Positions 53,753 to 63,690 of a DNA stretch of 64,000 bases are shown piece after piece. Below the pieces are notes generated by a model. It was not told where the DNA came from and did not search any database. It was given only the letters and a program-made list of their open reading frames with translations. The position numbers and the translations under genes are program-made. Within the stretch, counting starts at the first letter, position 1, and each line of letters begins with the position of its first letter. Source of the DNA: Streptomyces yatensis (lineage in GTDB: Bacteria > Actinomycetota > Actinomycetes > Streptomycetales > Streptomycetaceae); assembly GCF_018069625.1 (NCBI RefSeq), contig NZ_CP072941.1:4898001-4962000 (forward strand). The letters are read 5' to 3'.

Positions 53753-54673
53753 CTACTTCCAGGCGGTGCCGGTCAGCAGCTCGTAGGCCTCCGCGTACTT
53801 CGCCCGCGTCCGCTCGACGACCTCCGCCGGGAGCGGGGGCGGCGGCTGCTCACCGGCGCGGTCCCAGCCGGAGGCCGGGGAGGTCAGCCAGTCGCGGACG
53901 TACTGCTTGTCGAAGGACGGCTGCGGGCGGCCGGGCTGCCACTGGTCGGCGGGCCAGAAGCGGGACGAGTCCGGGGTCAGCACCTCGTCGGCGAGCACCG
54001 GCTCGGCGCCCTCCGCGCCCAGGGTCGCCTCCGCGTAGCCGAACTCGAACTTGGTGTCGGCGAGGATGATCCCGCGGGCCCGGGCGATCTCCCGGGCCCG
54101 GTTGAAGATGGCGAGGGTGGCCTGGCGCAGCTGGGCGGCGGGCTCGGCGCCGATGCGGTGGGCCACCTCCTCGTACGCCACGTTCTCATCGTGCTCGCCG
54201 ACCTCGGCCTTGGTGGCCGGGGTGAAGATCGGGGAGGGCAGCTCGGAGCCGTCGGTCAGCCCCTCGGGCAGGGCGATTCCGCACACCGTACGGGTCTCGC
54301 GGTACTCGGCCAGGCCGGAGCCGGTGAGATGGCCGCGTGCCACGCATTCGACCGGGACCATCCGCAGCGACCGGCAGATCAGGGTGCGGCCCTCCCAGTC
54401 GGCGGGGGCGCCGGGGGGCAGCTCGCTGGACAGGACGTGGTTGGGGACGAGGTCGGCGAGCAGATCGAACCACCAGAGGGAGAGCTGGGTGAGGATCTTG
54501 CCTTTCTCGGGAATCTCGGTCGGCAGGACCCAGTCGTAGGCGGAGATCCGGTCGCTGGCGACCATGACGAGCTCACCGCGCTCGTTCCGGTAGAGGTCGC
54601 GCACCTTGCCCGTGTGCAGGTGCTGAAGGCCCGGAACCTCGACCGGTTCGGGCTTCTCGACGAATCCGGACAC
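53753..54673 (-). CDS. purC: Phosphoribosylaminoimidazole-succinocarboxamide synthase
   Basis: SAICAR synthase joins aspartate to CAIR with ATP. The 306-residue protein shows 'HTGKVRDLYR', 'MVASDRISAYDWVLPTEIPEKGKILTQLS', 'VECVARGHLTGSG', 'EYRETRTVCGI' and 'LADTKFEFGY'. This is the longer type found in actinobacteria and yeast. GTG start 4 bases after AGGAGGAAGC-type site. Single gene, divergent from the FAD oxidoreductase. Confidence 0.96.
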   Translation of the reverse strand: MSGFVEKPEPVEVPGLQHLHTGKVRDLYRNERGELVMVASDRISAYDWVLPTEIPEKGKILTQLSLWWFDLLADLVPNHVLSSELPPGAPADWEGRTLICRSLRMVPVECVARGHLTGSGLAEYRETRTVCGIALPEGLTDGSELPSPIFTPATKAEVGEHDENVAYEEVAHRIGAEPAAQLRQATLAIFNRAREIARARGIILADTKFEFGYAEATLGAEGAEPVLADEVLTPDSSRFWPADQWQPGRPQPSFDKQYVRDWLTSPASGWDRAGEQPPPPLPAEVVERTRAKYAEAYELLTGTAWK

Positions 54674-54863
54674 GCTTCCTCCTGGTGTTTTTGTCCATTT
54701 GTCCCAGCCCTCTTTGATTCTGCCGCACGAAGCGGCCGTGACCGGCGGCGGGGCGCGGACCGCGGGGCCCAGCGCTTCGGGTTCCGCTTCCGGCCGGTTC
54801 GAACACCTCGCAGGAGGAACTCGTCCGGGGGCGGGCCGGAAGGGTCCGGACGGGAGGTGTGGC

Positions 54864-56318
54864 ATGGCCGACGCGGCGATCGTGGGCAGCGGCCCCAACG
54901 GGCTCGCGGCCGCCGTCACCCTGGCCCGCGCCGGGCTGCGGGTGGAGGTGTACGAGGCCGCCGACAGCATCGGCGGCGGGCTGCGCACCCAGTCGCTCTT
55001 CGACGCGGACATCGCCCATGACATCTGCTCGGCGGTCCACCCCATGGCGCCCGTCTCCCGCTTCTTCCGCGCGTTCGACCTGGCCGCGCGCGGGGTGGAG
55101 CTGCTGACGCCCGAGGTCTCCTACGCCCATCCGCTGGACGGCGGCCGCGCCGCGCTCGCCCACCGCGACCTGGCGGCCACCTGCGCCGGGCTCGGCCCGG
55201 ACGGGGAGCGCTGGTGGCGGCTGATGGCGCCGCTGCTGCGGCACAGCGAGGGCGTGGTCGACTTCGTCCTCTCCGGACAGCGCGCCCTCCCCCGCGATCC
55301 GGTGGCACCCCTTCTGCTGGCCTCGCGGATCCTCGTCCACGGCACCCGGCTCGGCGCCGCCCGCTTCACCGGTGAGGCGGCGCCCGCCCTGCTCACCGGG
55401 GTCGCCGCCCATGCCGTGGGCGAACTGCCCAGCCTGGCCGGGGGCGCGGTGGCCGCCCTCCTCGGGCATCTGGCACACGGCCCCGGCTGGCCGCTGCCGC
55501 GCGGCGGAAGCGCCCGGATCGCCGAGGCCATGGCGGACGACATCACCGCGCACGGCGGCACCTTCCACACCGGGCGCGCGATCGGCGACCTCGGCGAGCT
55601 GGCCGGTGGCGCTCGTGCGGTCCTGCTCGACACCGGTGTGCCGGGGCTGCTGGACATCGCCGGGCGCCGGCTGCCCGACCGCTACGTCCGGGCGCTGCGG
55701 CGGTTCCGCTACGGCCCGGCCGCCGCCAAGGCCGACTTCCTGGTCAGCGAGCCGATCCCGTGGGCCGACCCCGCCGTGGGCCGCGCCGGGACCGTGCACC
55801 TGGGCGGCGGCCACGCCGAGCTGGCCCGGCAGGAGACCCTGACGGCGCGCGGGGTGCGCAGCCGGGAGCCGTTCGTCCTGCTCGTCGACCCGGCCGTCAC
55901 CGACGCCGGGCGCGCCCGGCCCGGCAGGCGGCCGGTGTGGGCCTACGCCCATGTGCCGAACGGCGACGACACCGACCCCGTGGAGCTGATCCGCTCCCGG
56001 ATCGAGACCTACGCCCCCGGCTTCGGGGACACCGTGCTCGCGGCACGCGGCCTGTCCGGGCGGGACCTGGAGGCGTACGACCCCAACGATGTGGGCGGGG
56101 ACATCGGCTCGGGCGCGATGACGCTGTGGCAGAGCCTCGCCCGGCCGGTGCCCCGGCTCGATCCGTACCGCACCCCGCTCCCCGGGCTCTTTCTGTGCTC
56201 GGCGGCGACCCCGCCGGGGCCGGGGGTCCATGGGATGTGCGGGTATCTGGCCGCGTTGTCGGCGCTGAGGCATCGTTTCGGCGTGCGGACGGCGCCCTCT
56301 CTGGCCCCGGTGGCGTAG
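54864..56318 (+). CDS. Phytoene desaturase-like FAD-dependent oxidoreductase
   Basis: The 484-residue protein has an N-terminal dinucleotide fold 'AIVGSGPNGLAAAVTLARAGLRVEVYEA' and the following 'GGGLRTQSLF'. A large substrate domain comes next, and the C-terminal 'GLFLCSAATPPGPGVHGMCGYLAA' closes the FAD site, as in the CrtI/NAD(P)/FAD-dependent oxidoreductase family. No carotenoid genes are nearby, so the substrate is unknown. GGGAGGTG lies before the ATG. Confidence 0.88.
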   Translation: MADAAIVGSGPNGLAAAVTLARAGLRVEVYEAADSIGGGLRTQSLFDADIAHDICSAVHPMAPVSRFFRAFDLAARGVELLTPEVSYAHPLDGGRAALAHRDLAATCAGLGPDGERWWRLMAPLLRHSEGVVDFVLSGQRALPRDPVAPLLLASRILVHGTRLGAARFTGEAAPALLTGVAAHAVGELPSLAGGAVAALLGHLAHGPGWPLPRGGSARIAEAMADDITAHGGTFHTGRAIGDLGELAGGARAVLLDTGVPGLLDIAGRRLPDRYVRALRRFRYGPAAAKADFLVSEPIPWADPAVGRAGTVHLGGGHAELARQETLTARGVRSREPFVLLVDPAVTDAGRARPGRRPVWAYAHVPNGDDTDPVELIRSRIETYAPGFGDTVLAARGLSGRDLEAYDPNDVGGDIGSGAMTLWQSLARPVPRLDPYRTPLPGLFLCSAATPPGPGVHGMCGYLAALSALRHRFGVRTAPSLAPVA

Positions 56319-56478
56319 GGGGTGCCCAACGGGTCTTGCCGCCTGCGGCGGGCTGTTCCCCTCCCCTTCCCACAACCGGGGCTCCGCCCCGGACCCCGGC
56401 CCACCACCCCCGATGGGCGCGAGCACCCGCCCGGCCATCCGCCACGCCCCCTGCGCATCGGCCCGCGAGCGAGGTTCG

Positions 56479-57990
56479 TCAGCCCCGCTTGCAGATCCGA
56501 TCCAGCAGATTCGCCGTCGCCCGCTGAATCCGCTCATCCGTATGCCCCGGACGATCCAACGCGGGCGACCACGCGAACGTCCCCGACGCGAACACCAGAG
56601 CACCACTCGGGGCGCGGTAGAGCGACGTCTCCTGGTGGCGGACCACCCCCTCCGTGTCCTCGTACGGCGAGTGGGCCAGCAGGATGCGGCGGAGGTGTTC
56701 GGGCAGGGCCGTGCGGGGGAAGTAGCGGTCGGCCTCGCCTGCGACCAGGCCGGGGAGCTCATCGCCCTCCTCCGCGCCCGTGGCCTCCCACAGCCAGTGG
56801 CCGGCGTTGCGCACGATCAGCGGGCTCGGCTCGGGGACCCGGCCCGCGTACTGGATGCCGATCAGCTGCTGTTCGGGCGCGGTCTCCCGCCACAGCGCCG
56901 AGCGGCCGGGGCCGCGGCGCTTGCGGCAGGTCAGCAGCCGGTCCGGGCCGGAGGGCGAGGCGGTGAGCTCGACCTGCCAGTACATGGTGTTGGCGGAGAG
57001 GAAGACCAGCGAGGTGCCGCTGTCGCGGGCCGATTCCACGGTGCGGCGCATCGGCGCCGACCAGTACTCGTCGTGGCCGGGGAAGACCAGCCCCCGGTAG
57101 CGGGTGGGGTCGACCCGGCCCGCGTGCAGATCGCTCATCTCGGCGTAGGCCAGGTCGTAGCCGTAGCGCTCGGCCCAGCGGATGAAGTCGTATGCGTGGC
57201 CCACATGGAGGGGCAGCCCCGCGCCCGCGTACGGCCGGTCGAAGGAGACGGTGATCGCCGCCTCCGACTCGCCCAGCAGTTTTCCCTGCTCGTCCCAGGC
57301 GTGGTAGAGGCTGGCGCCGGTCCGGCCGTCCTCCGGATAGAGGTTGTACGCCTGCCAGGTGAGGTCGGGGAGGACGAGGAGGAGATCGGCGGGGCGGGGG
57401 TCGCGGACGGTGAACGGGATGTGGCTGCGGTAGCCGTCCACGGTGGTCAGCACCGCGACATAGGCGCCGGGCTTCCAGTACGAGGGGATCTGCAGCCGCC
57501 AGGACAGCCACCAGTGGTGGCAGGAGACGGTGCGGTCGGCGGTGAGCGGGGGCGGCTGGACGATGCCGGACAGCCGGGGGCTGGTGGTGATCTTCAGCGC
57601 GCCGACGCCCTCGTAGTAGCCGATGCGGTAGATGTCCACGCTGAACTGCTGGGGCGGATCCACCGTGATCCGGAAGTCGATGGCCTCGCCGGGGGCCGCC
57701 GCGGAGGCGGAGGGGAAGCCCTTGATCTGCCGGTGGACATCGTCGGCGGTGCGGGGGCCGGGGATCCTGGCGGGGCCCTTCGCACGGACCCGCCCGGGCG
57801 CCCGGTCGATGGCCCCGGGGTGGGCCCCGGACTGCCGGACGTGGTCGACGTACCACGGGACCACCCGCCCGGTGTCGTCGAAGTAGTTCTCACTGTCGCG
57901 CAGCCAGGGCAGCGGGCCCTGGCCGAAAGGATCCGTCACCGCGTGCGCGAGCGCTCCTGACTCCCAGCGCCGGATCTGGTCCGTCCCCAC
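56479..57990 (-). CDS. N,N-dimethylformamidase large-subunit-like protein
   Basis: The 503-residue protein has 'RIGYYEGVGALKI', an Ig-like part, and the conserved block 'WQAYNLYPEDGRTGASLYHAWD' then 'FPGHDEYWSAPMRRTVESA' and 'FLSANTMYWQV'. This is the beta-subunit domain of N,N-dimethylformamidase, which in the enzyme holds a mononuclear iron bound by two Tyr and a Glu. Family members in Streptomyces are mostly uncharacterised. The GTG at 57990 has GGGAGGGGAACG upstream; the longer frame is low-complexity. Confidence 0.82.
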   Translation of the reverse strand: MGTDQIRRWESGALAHAVTDPFGQGPLPWLRDSENYFDDTGRVVPWYVDHVRQSGAHPGAIDRAPGRVRAKGPARIPGPRTADDVHRQIKGFPSASAAAPGEAIDFRITVDPPQQFSVDIYRIGYYEGVGALKITTSPRLSGIVQPPPLTADRTVSCHHWWLSWRLQIPSYWKPGAYVAVLTTVDGYRSHIPFTVRDPRPADLLLVLPDLTWQAYNLYPEDGRTGASLYHAWDEQGKLLGESEAAITVSFDRPYAGAGLPLHVGHAYDFIRWAERYGYDLAYAEMSDLHAGRVDPTRYRGLVFPGHDEYWSAPMRRTVESARDSGTSLVFLSANTMYWQVELTASPSGPDRLLTCRKRRGPGRSALWRETAPEQQLIGIQYAGRVPEPSPLIVRNAGHWLWEATGAEEGDELPGLVAGEADRYFPRTALPEHLRRILLAHSPYEDTEGVVRHQETSLYRAPSGALVFASGTFAWSPALDRPGHTDERIQRATANLLDRICKRG

Positions 57991-58263
57991 AATCGTTCCC
58001 CTCCCCTGCGTGCCCGGCGGCGCCTCGCCTCGCTGTCCTCGCACACCGCACCGCAGCGGATCCGGCCTTGTGGGCCGGGCTGCGGGGCCGGTCTGGCGGT
58101 CCGGGCCGGTGGGCCGGAACTCGTGGGCCGGGCGGACAGCGACCGGTCCAAGCACATCACATTACGCACCTACTCCGTCACCGATAGTCGCTAATTTGCC
58201 GGAACAGACGCCGAACGCGCGACAAGGCTGGACATAGGACCGGATTCGGCGCACTATGCGCGC

Positions 58264-60099
58264 CTACACCAGCCGGACGGGCTTTTCCGGCCGGATTCCC
58301 ACCTCGCCGAGCCAGGCGCGCAGCGGCCCGTCGTCCCCGTCCTCCACCAGGCTGAGCACCGGATGGGCCAGATCGGCCCGCCGCCGCCCGCCGACGAGCA
58401 GCGCGGGCCCGTCGAGCCAGTCGAGGCCGGGGGCCGCGCCCGCGGTGTCCACGGCGGCGCAGCAGACCATGGCGGTGACGTGGTCGGCCAGCAGCTCGCG
58501 GCCGGTGCGCGGCGGCTGCAGCGGGAACGCCGGGGCGAAGTCGTCGATCCACGGGTCGCCCGCGGCCCCCTCCGCGCCCGCCGCGGGGCCCTGGCCGTAC
58601 GCCCGGGTGGCGGCGGCCTCCTCGCGGGCCACCTCGACGCTGAGCCGGGCGGCGAGCCCGGGGGCGCCGCCGTCGGGGGCGTCGGCGGGGTCGGCCGGGG
58701 TGGCGGTGAGCCGGTCCATGACCCGGGCCAGGGTGGGCGGCGCGGGCGCGCTCACGGGGGCCGGTGCGCGGGCGGCGCCGACGAGGTCGTGGGTGTCCTC
58801 CCGCTCGTCCAGGAGCCGGTTGAGCCGGGCGGCCTCCTGCCGCCATTTGCGGTCCACGACCTCTTCCGGATACGCGCCCCAGTCGACCGGGGACCAGTCG
58901 GGGCCCGGCTCCGGCGGGCCGCCGTGGAAGAGCCGGGCGGCCAGCAGCGAGGTGGCCTCGTCTATCACCCCGGGCTCCTCCAGGAGGTCGCAGGCCGGGC
59001 GCTCGCTCAGCCGCGAGGTGAACCCCTCGGCGAGCCGGTCCCGGCGGGAGAGCTCGGTGAGCGCCGAGACCACGCCCGCGTCCAGCCGGGAGGGCCAGCG
59101 GCCCATCCGCCAGGCCGGCAGCGCGACCCGGGTCAGCAGCCGGTCCCAGCCCGCGTAGGCGAGGCCCACCTGCTCCTGGGCGACGATCCGCAGCCCGTAG
59201 TCGACCGCCTGGGCCCGCTCGGAGGCGGCCGCGGCGACCGCGCGCTCCATCTCGGCCGCATGGTCCCGGCAGCCGCGCAGCAGCAGCCGGGCGACCCAGC
59301 CGACGAAGGCGAAGGCGGGCCGGCGCACCACCGCCACCAGGGCGGGCGCGGGGCCGGACGACGGCTCGCCGCCCTGGGCCGCGACGGCCACGGCGGCGTC
59401 AAGACCGCGCACGAAGCGGCGGGCGGCGGCTATGTCGGGATGGACGGACGGGCCGGTGCCCGCCACCACCGGGGCGAGCAGCGCGCGCAGCTCGGCGACC
59501 CGCATCCACCACAGGAACGGCGAGCCGATCACCAGCACCGGCGCCTGCGGAACCCGCCGCTCGGGGCGGTCCCCGATCCGGTCCGCGCCGCTGGCGGGGG
59601 CCGGGGCGCCCCGTGCGGAGCGGGGCTCCTCGACCGCCAGGGCGCCGCGGTCCCTATGCTCCCGGCGCTGGGCGTGCGCCGGATGCGTACGGTCCTCCAG
59701 CCAGCTGTCGCAGTCGGGGGTGAGCGCTATGGCGGAGGGCGCGGGCACCTCCAGGCGCTCGGCCAGATCGCGCACCAGCCGGTAGAGATCGGGCGCCGTC
59801 TCCTCGGCGATGGGCACCGTCGGGGTGAGCGCGGGTCTGGCCCGGACGACCACGGCGGCCACGGCCGCCGCCAGCAGCAGGACCAGCAGAGCGCCCCCGG
59901 TCACCACCCAGCGCAGGGCCGTCCAGCCCTGGTCCTGGGAACCTCCGACGCTGCCCGTGGCGCTTCCGGCCAGCAGCACGACGGCGGCCGCGGCCGGGAG
60001 GAGTGCGACCGCGAGCGCCGTGCTCCGGATGCGCAGTACCGCGAGGGCGCGAGCGCGCGCCGCCAGGGCACCTGCTTCGGTACCTGCCACGGTTCTCAT
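58264..60099 (-). CDS. Membrane protein resembling an M48 peptidase without its zinc motif
   Basis: About 611 residues. Two membrane segments lie near 28-47 and 64-86, then 'IAEETAPDLYRLVRDLAERLEVPAPSAIALTPD', which is the M48/HtpX-like lead-in. The segment 'VLVIGSPFLWWMRVAELRALLAPVVAGTG' aligns with the stretch that in M48 enzymes reads '...ELxAVLAHELGH', but the HExxH is absent. The C-terminal half is helical and Ala/Arg-rich. It is probably a non-catalytic homologue. A GTG one codon earlier is an equally possible start. Confidence 0.7.
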   Translation of the reverse strand: MRTVAGTEAGALAARARALAVLRIRSTALAVALLPAAAAVVLLAGSATGSVGGSQDQGWTALRWVVTGGALLVLLLAAAVAAVVVRARPALTPTVPIAEETAPDLYRLVRDLAERLEVPAPSAIALTPDCDSWLEDRTHPAHAQRREHRDRGALAVEEPRSARGAPAPASGADRIGDRPERRVPQAPVLVIGSPFLWWMRVAELRALLAPVVAGTGPSVHPDIAAARRFVRGLDAAVAVAAQGGEPSSGPAPALVAVVRRPAFAFVGWVARLLLRGCRDHAAEMERAVAAAASERAQAVDYGLRIVAQEQVGLAYAGWDRLLTRVALPAWRMGRWPSRLDAGVVSALTELSRRDRLAEGFTSRLSERPACDLLEEPGVIDEATSLLAARLFHGGPPEPGPDWSPVDWGAYPEEVVDRKWRQEAARLNRLLDEREDTHDLVGAARAPAPVSAPAPPTLARVMDRLTATPADPADAPDGGAPGLAARLSVEVAREEAAATRAYGQGPAAGAEGAAGDPWIDDFAPAFPLQPPRTGRELLADHVTAMVCCAAVDTAGAAPGLDWLDGPALLVGGRRRADLAHPVLSLVEDGDDGPLRAWLGEVGIRPEKPVRLV

Positions 60100-60426
60100 C
60101 ACCCCCTACTGTCCGGCCGATGTTTGAACAGCGGACGACGGCGGCGTTGTTTTCTCCCACCCACTGTCGCACTGGCCGCCCACTCCGCAATGCCGGTGGG
60201 CCAGTTGCCGCACCTCGCCTGAGCGGCACACTAGTTGGGGGCAGGGCGCGCGTCAGCAGGATGCGGAAGCGCTCACCCGATGGAATGGCCTTGGGTAAAA
60301 CCGGGAACTTCGCGACGGCGACGCCCGGCCCCGTGTGAACAGGCGGAAGCGGCCTTCGGGACCGTTTACGGGCCCGCCGGGGACACCGCTTGAGACTCTT
60401 CTTACAGCCCGACTCGCGGCCTGTCC
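60100..60426. other. Intergenic region between the M48-like gene and purD
   Basis: It contains the leader of the M48-like gene on the left and the downstream side of purD on the right. No gene, RNA or clear terminator is seen; a weak GGCCCCGTG/CACC-type imperfect dyad near 60,330-60,390 is not convincing. Confidence 0.4.
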
Positions 60427-61692
60427 TTACGAGGCCGCGTCGGCCGCCGCCTTCGCGGCGATGTCGGAGCGGTGGTGGGAGCCCTCCAGGCCGATCCGGC
60501 CCACCGCGCGGTAGGCCCGTTCGCGTGCCTTCGCCAGGTCGGAGCCGGTCGCGGTGATGGAGAGCACACGGCCGCCCGCGCTCACCACCTCACCGGACGC
60601 GCCGTCCCGCTTGGTGCCCGCGTGCAGGACGTACGCCTTGGGGCCGTCCTGCTCGGCCACCGCGTCCAGCCCGGTGATCGGGTCGCCGGTGCGCGGGGTG
60701 TCCGGATAGTTGTGCGAGGCGACGACCACGGTCACGGCGGCGCCGTCGCTCCAGCGCAGCGGCGGCTCGGCCTCCAGACGGCCGGTGGCGGCGGCGAGCA
60801 GCACCGCGGCCAGCGGGGTCTTCAGCCGGGCCAGGACCACCTGGGTCTCCGGGTCTCCGAAGCGGGCGTTGAACTCGATCACCCGCACCCCGCGCGAGGT
60901 GATCGCCAGGCCCGCGTACAGCAGCCCCGAGAAGGGCGTGCCGCGGCGGTGCAGCTCATCCACGGTGGGCTGGCAGACCGTGGCCACGACCTCGTCCACC
61001 AGCTCGGGGTCGGCCCAGGGCAGCGGGGAGTACGCGCCCATGCCGCCGGTGTTCGGGCCCTCGTCGCCGTCGTGGGCGCGCTTGAAGTCCTGGGCGGGCT
61101 GCAGCGGGACCACGGTCTCGCCGTCGGTGATCGCGAAGAGGGAGACCTCCGGGCCGTCCAGGAACTCCTCGATCACCACCCGGTCACAGGCCAGCGCGTG
61201 TGCGCGGGCGGCCTCGACGTCCTCGGTCACCACGACGCCCTTGCCCGCGGCCAGGCCGTCGTCCTTGACGACGTAGGGCGCGCCGAACGCGTCCAGGGCC
61301 TCCTCGATCTCGGCGGGCGTGGTGCACACATAGGCGCGGGCGGTGGGCACGCCCGCCGCCGCCATCACGTCCTTGGCGAACGCCTTGGAGCCCTCCAGCT
61401 GCGCCGCCTCGGCGGACGGCCCGAAGGCCGGGATCCCGCGCTCGCGCACGGCGTCGGCCACCCCCGCCACGAGGGGTGCCTCCGGCCCCACGACCACGAG
61501 GCCCACCCCCAGGGAGGCGGCGAGGTCGGCGACGGCGGCGCCGTCGAGCGCGTCGACCGCGTGCAGCTCGGCCACCTCGGCGATGCCGGCGTTGCCGGGG
61601 GCGCAGTGCAGTGCGGTGACGTCGGGGTCGAGGGAGAGAGCGCGGCACAGGGCATGTTCGCGGGCGCCGCCGCCGATGACGAGGACCTTCAC
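60427..61692 (-). CDS. purD: Phosphoribosylamine-glycine ligase
   Basis: GAR synthetase catalyses the second step of purine synthesis, joining glycine to phosphoribosylamine with ATP. The 421-residue protein starts '[19 protein letters not shown]', then has '[11 protein letters not shown]', the ATP-grasp parts '[16 protein letters not shown]' and '[13 protein letters not shown]', '[11 protein letters not shown]' and '[12 protein letters not shown]'. Single gene at this end of the dispersed purine set. Confidence 0.97.
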   Translation of the reverse strand: MKVLVIGGGAREHALCRALSLDPDVTALHCAPGNAGIAEVAELHAVDALDGAAVADLAASLGVGLVVVGPEAPLVAGVADAVRERGIPAFGPSAEAAQLEGSKAFAKDVMAAAGVPTARAYVCTTPAEIEEALDAFGAPYVVKDDGLAAGKGVVVTEDVEAARAHALACDRVVIEEFLDGPEVSLFAITDGETVVPLQPAQDFKRAHDGDEGPNTGGMGAYSPLPWADPELVDEVVATVCQPTVDELHRRGTPFSGLLYAGLAITSRGVRVIEFNARFGDPETQVVLARLKTPLAAVLLAAATGRLEAEPPLRWSDGAAVTVVVASHNYPDTPRTGDPITGLDAVAEQDGPKAYVLHAGTKRDGASGEVVSAGGRVLSITATGSDLAKARERAYRAVGRIGLEGSHHRSDIAAKAAADAAS

Positions 61693-62032
61693 GGTATGCA
61701 GCCTATTGCCTCGGGCGGGGGCGGCTGTGCGGTGGGGGCCGCCACCCCGCGCGCGGCCAGGCTGCGGCCCCCGGGGCTACCGCGCTCGGCGCCGAGGGTT
61801 CCGTCTCGCGCCTTCGGCGCATGGAGGCGCCCCCGGCCGGGCCGACCGGTCCGGGTCCGGTCCGCGGGCCACTCTTTTGGGTGAGGAGTGGGCGGTCCTA
61901 TACCCGATGGGGCAGCTCTTACGGGCTGAAAACCCGTGATCGGGTCTTCGTGGCCAGCCGTTCGGCGGTAGGAATGGTGGTCGCGCATCAGCCGCGCGCC
62001 AGGAGAAACGCCGCCGCAGAGGGAGTTGCACG
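61693..62032. other. Divergent region between purD and the SLATT-type gene
   Basis: It holds the promoters of two divergent genes. A small hairpin ACGGG-CTGAAAA-CCCGT near 61,919-61,935 looks like a tRNA-Phe anticodon arm, but no cloverleaf surrounds it. No gene is supported. Confidence 0.45.
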
Positions 62033-62767
62033 GTGAGTCAGCCGGAGATGCAGCCCGAGGGGCTCCCTCGGCCGGAGGGTGCGAGAGCCCAGGGTGACCT
62101 GCTCGGTCGGCCCTTCCCGCACGGCGACTGGGGGGAGCCGGCGGAGCGGCTCGACGAGTTGTACCGGTGGGTCGAGGAGGGCGCCCTGGAGGTCGCGGGG
62201 TGGTACCTCGCCGAACGGGTGTGGAAGCGCCGGACCGCCCGGGTGCTGCGGGTGGGCGCCGCGGTGGCGGCGGTCGTGGCGGGGGTGCTGCCGCTGGTGG
62301 ATCTGAACGGGGCGCTGGACGGCGGCGCGGGCTGGGGCGCGCTGGCGCTGCTGCTGGCGGCCGCCTGCTTCGGCGGCGACCGGTTCTTCGGGCTGACGTC
62401 CGGCTGGATGCGGGACGTGGCCACGGCGCAGGCGGTGCACCGGCGGCTGGAGGCGCTGCAGTTCGACTGGGCGTCGGAGAGCGTGCGGGAGGTGCTGGGC
62501 CCGACCGAGGGCACCGCGAGCGAGGCCGTGGAGCGGTGTCTTTCGGTGCTGCGGCGGTTCTGCGAGGACGTGTCGGAGCTGGTACGGGCCGAGACGGCGG
62601 GCTGGATGGTGGACTTCGGGTCCGGTTCGGCGCCGCTGGTCACACAGGCGCTGATGACCCAGGGCTCCCGTCCGGACAGCGGGAGCCCCACGAGCCGCTT
62701 TCCGCTGCCGCCGGGCCCCGGCCGGCCCAATATGCCGCGGCAGCGTCCTCCCGAGCCGCCCCGCTGA
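62033..62767 (+). CDS. SLATT-type two-helix membrane protein
   Basis: The 244-residue protein has an amphipathic start, 'LDELYRWVEEGALEVAGWYLAERVWKRRTARVLRVGAAVAAVVAGVLPL' leading into membrane helix 1 (about 72-88), and helix 2 at about 101-117. The long C-terminal helix 'AQAVHRRLEALQFDW' and a Pro-rich tail follow. The pattern agrees with the SLATT domain, a two-helix effector associated in some genomes with nucleotide-signalling defence. Here it stands alone beside purD, so a housekeeping or envelope role is equally possible. GTG start. Confidence 0.7.
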   Translation: MSQPEMQPEGLPRPEGARAQGDLLGRPFPHGDWGEPAERLDELYRWVEEGALEVAGWYLAERVWKRRTARVLRVGAAVAAVVAGVLPLVDLNGALDGGAGWGALALLLAAACFGGDRFFGLTSGWMRDVATAQAVHRRLEALQFDWASESVREVLGPTEGTASEAVERCLSVLRRFCEDVSELVRAETAGWMVDFGSGSAPLVTQALMTQGSRPDSGSPTSRFPLPPGPGRPNMPRQRPPEPPR

Positions 62768-62831
62768 CGGCCGCGACTCCCGTCGTGGACGCCTACCGGA
62801 GACGCCTACCGGAGACGCTTGGTGGGTGCGG

Positions 62832-63482
62832 TCAGCTGAAGACGATCATCGAGCCCTGGCCCAGGCTGCGCGTCGCCGCCGCGTGCAGGCCCAGCCAGAC
62901 ATGGCGCTCCCGTGCGAAGGGGCTGTCCTCGTACGGGACCGACGCCGCCGGCTCCTCCAGGCTCGTGGGGCGGGCCGGGGGCGCGGGGGCGGCCGGGGGG
63001 TTGGACGGATCGATGCCGAGCGCCGGGGCGACCGCCTCCAGCTCGCGCAGCAGGCCGTGGCTGGATCCCAACGGGCCGCCGCCCTCGAGGAGTTCGTCGT
63101 TGGACAGCGGGCTCTGGAAGTCGACGGGGACATACGCCCCCGCGTGGTCGTAGTGCCACACCAGATGCGACTGCTGGGCCGTGGGCTCGAACATCTCCAG
63201 CAACTGCTCGTAATCCCCGCCCAGTTCGTCCACCGGCGTCACCGCGAGCCCGCACAGCTGCAGCAGATAGGCACGGCGGAGAAAGTGCAGCGCGTCGTAG
63301 TCGAAACCGGCCACCGGGGCGACATCCCCGGACAGTCCCGGCATATAACTGAAGACGGGTACGGGCGGCAAACCCGCATCACTGAGCGCCTTGTCGTACG
63401 CGGCGATCTCTTCGGCGAAGGGGTTGTCGGGGCTGTGGCACAGCACATCGACGAGGGGGACCAGCCAGAGGTCACATGCCAC
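62832..63482 (-). CDS. Conserved Streptomyces hypothetical protein
   Basis: This 216-residue soluble, acidic protein begins 'MACDLWLVPLVDVLCHSPDNPFAEEIAAYDKAL' and has a tract 'QSHLVWHYDHAGAYVPVDFQSPL' in the middle with clustered His and Asp. A Pro/Ala linker precedes a C-terminal helix. No known domain or catalytic motif is recognised. GTG start after GAGAGTGAG. It is convergent with the SLATT-type gene. Confidence 0.75.
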   Translation of the reverse strand: MACDLWLVPLVDVLCHSPDNPFAEEIAAYDKALSDAGLPPVPVFSYMPGLSGDVAPVAGFDYDALHFLRRAYLLQLCGLAVTPVDELGGDYEQLLEMFEPTAQQSHLVWHYDHAGAYVPVDFQSPLSNDELLEGGGPLGSSHGLLRELEAVAPALGIDPSNPPAAPAPPARPTSLEEPAASVPYEDSPFARERHVWLGLHAAATRSLGQGSMIVFS

Positions 63483-63690
63483 GCGATCTCACTCTCGTAT
63501 CCGTACGGTCGATGGTCGGCCCAGCGTAATGCCCCGCGTACGCCTCGCGAAGAGTGCCGGAGGCCAACCCGGGCAGGCCGTTTCACCTGCCGCCGCTCCG
63601 GCCTCCCCGCCTCCCCGGCCTCCGGTTCACCGACCGTCCGGGGGAATCGCCGAGAGGCCGGGCGGAGTTCGAGAAGAGTTCAGGAGGAGA

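Noticed and set aside
61905..61950. tRNA-Phe gene or fragment upstream of the SLATT-type gene
   Set aside because: Only an anticodon-arm-like hairpin (CTGAAAA loop) is present; no D-arm, T-arm or acceptor pairing surrounds it.
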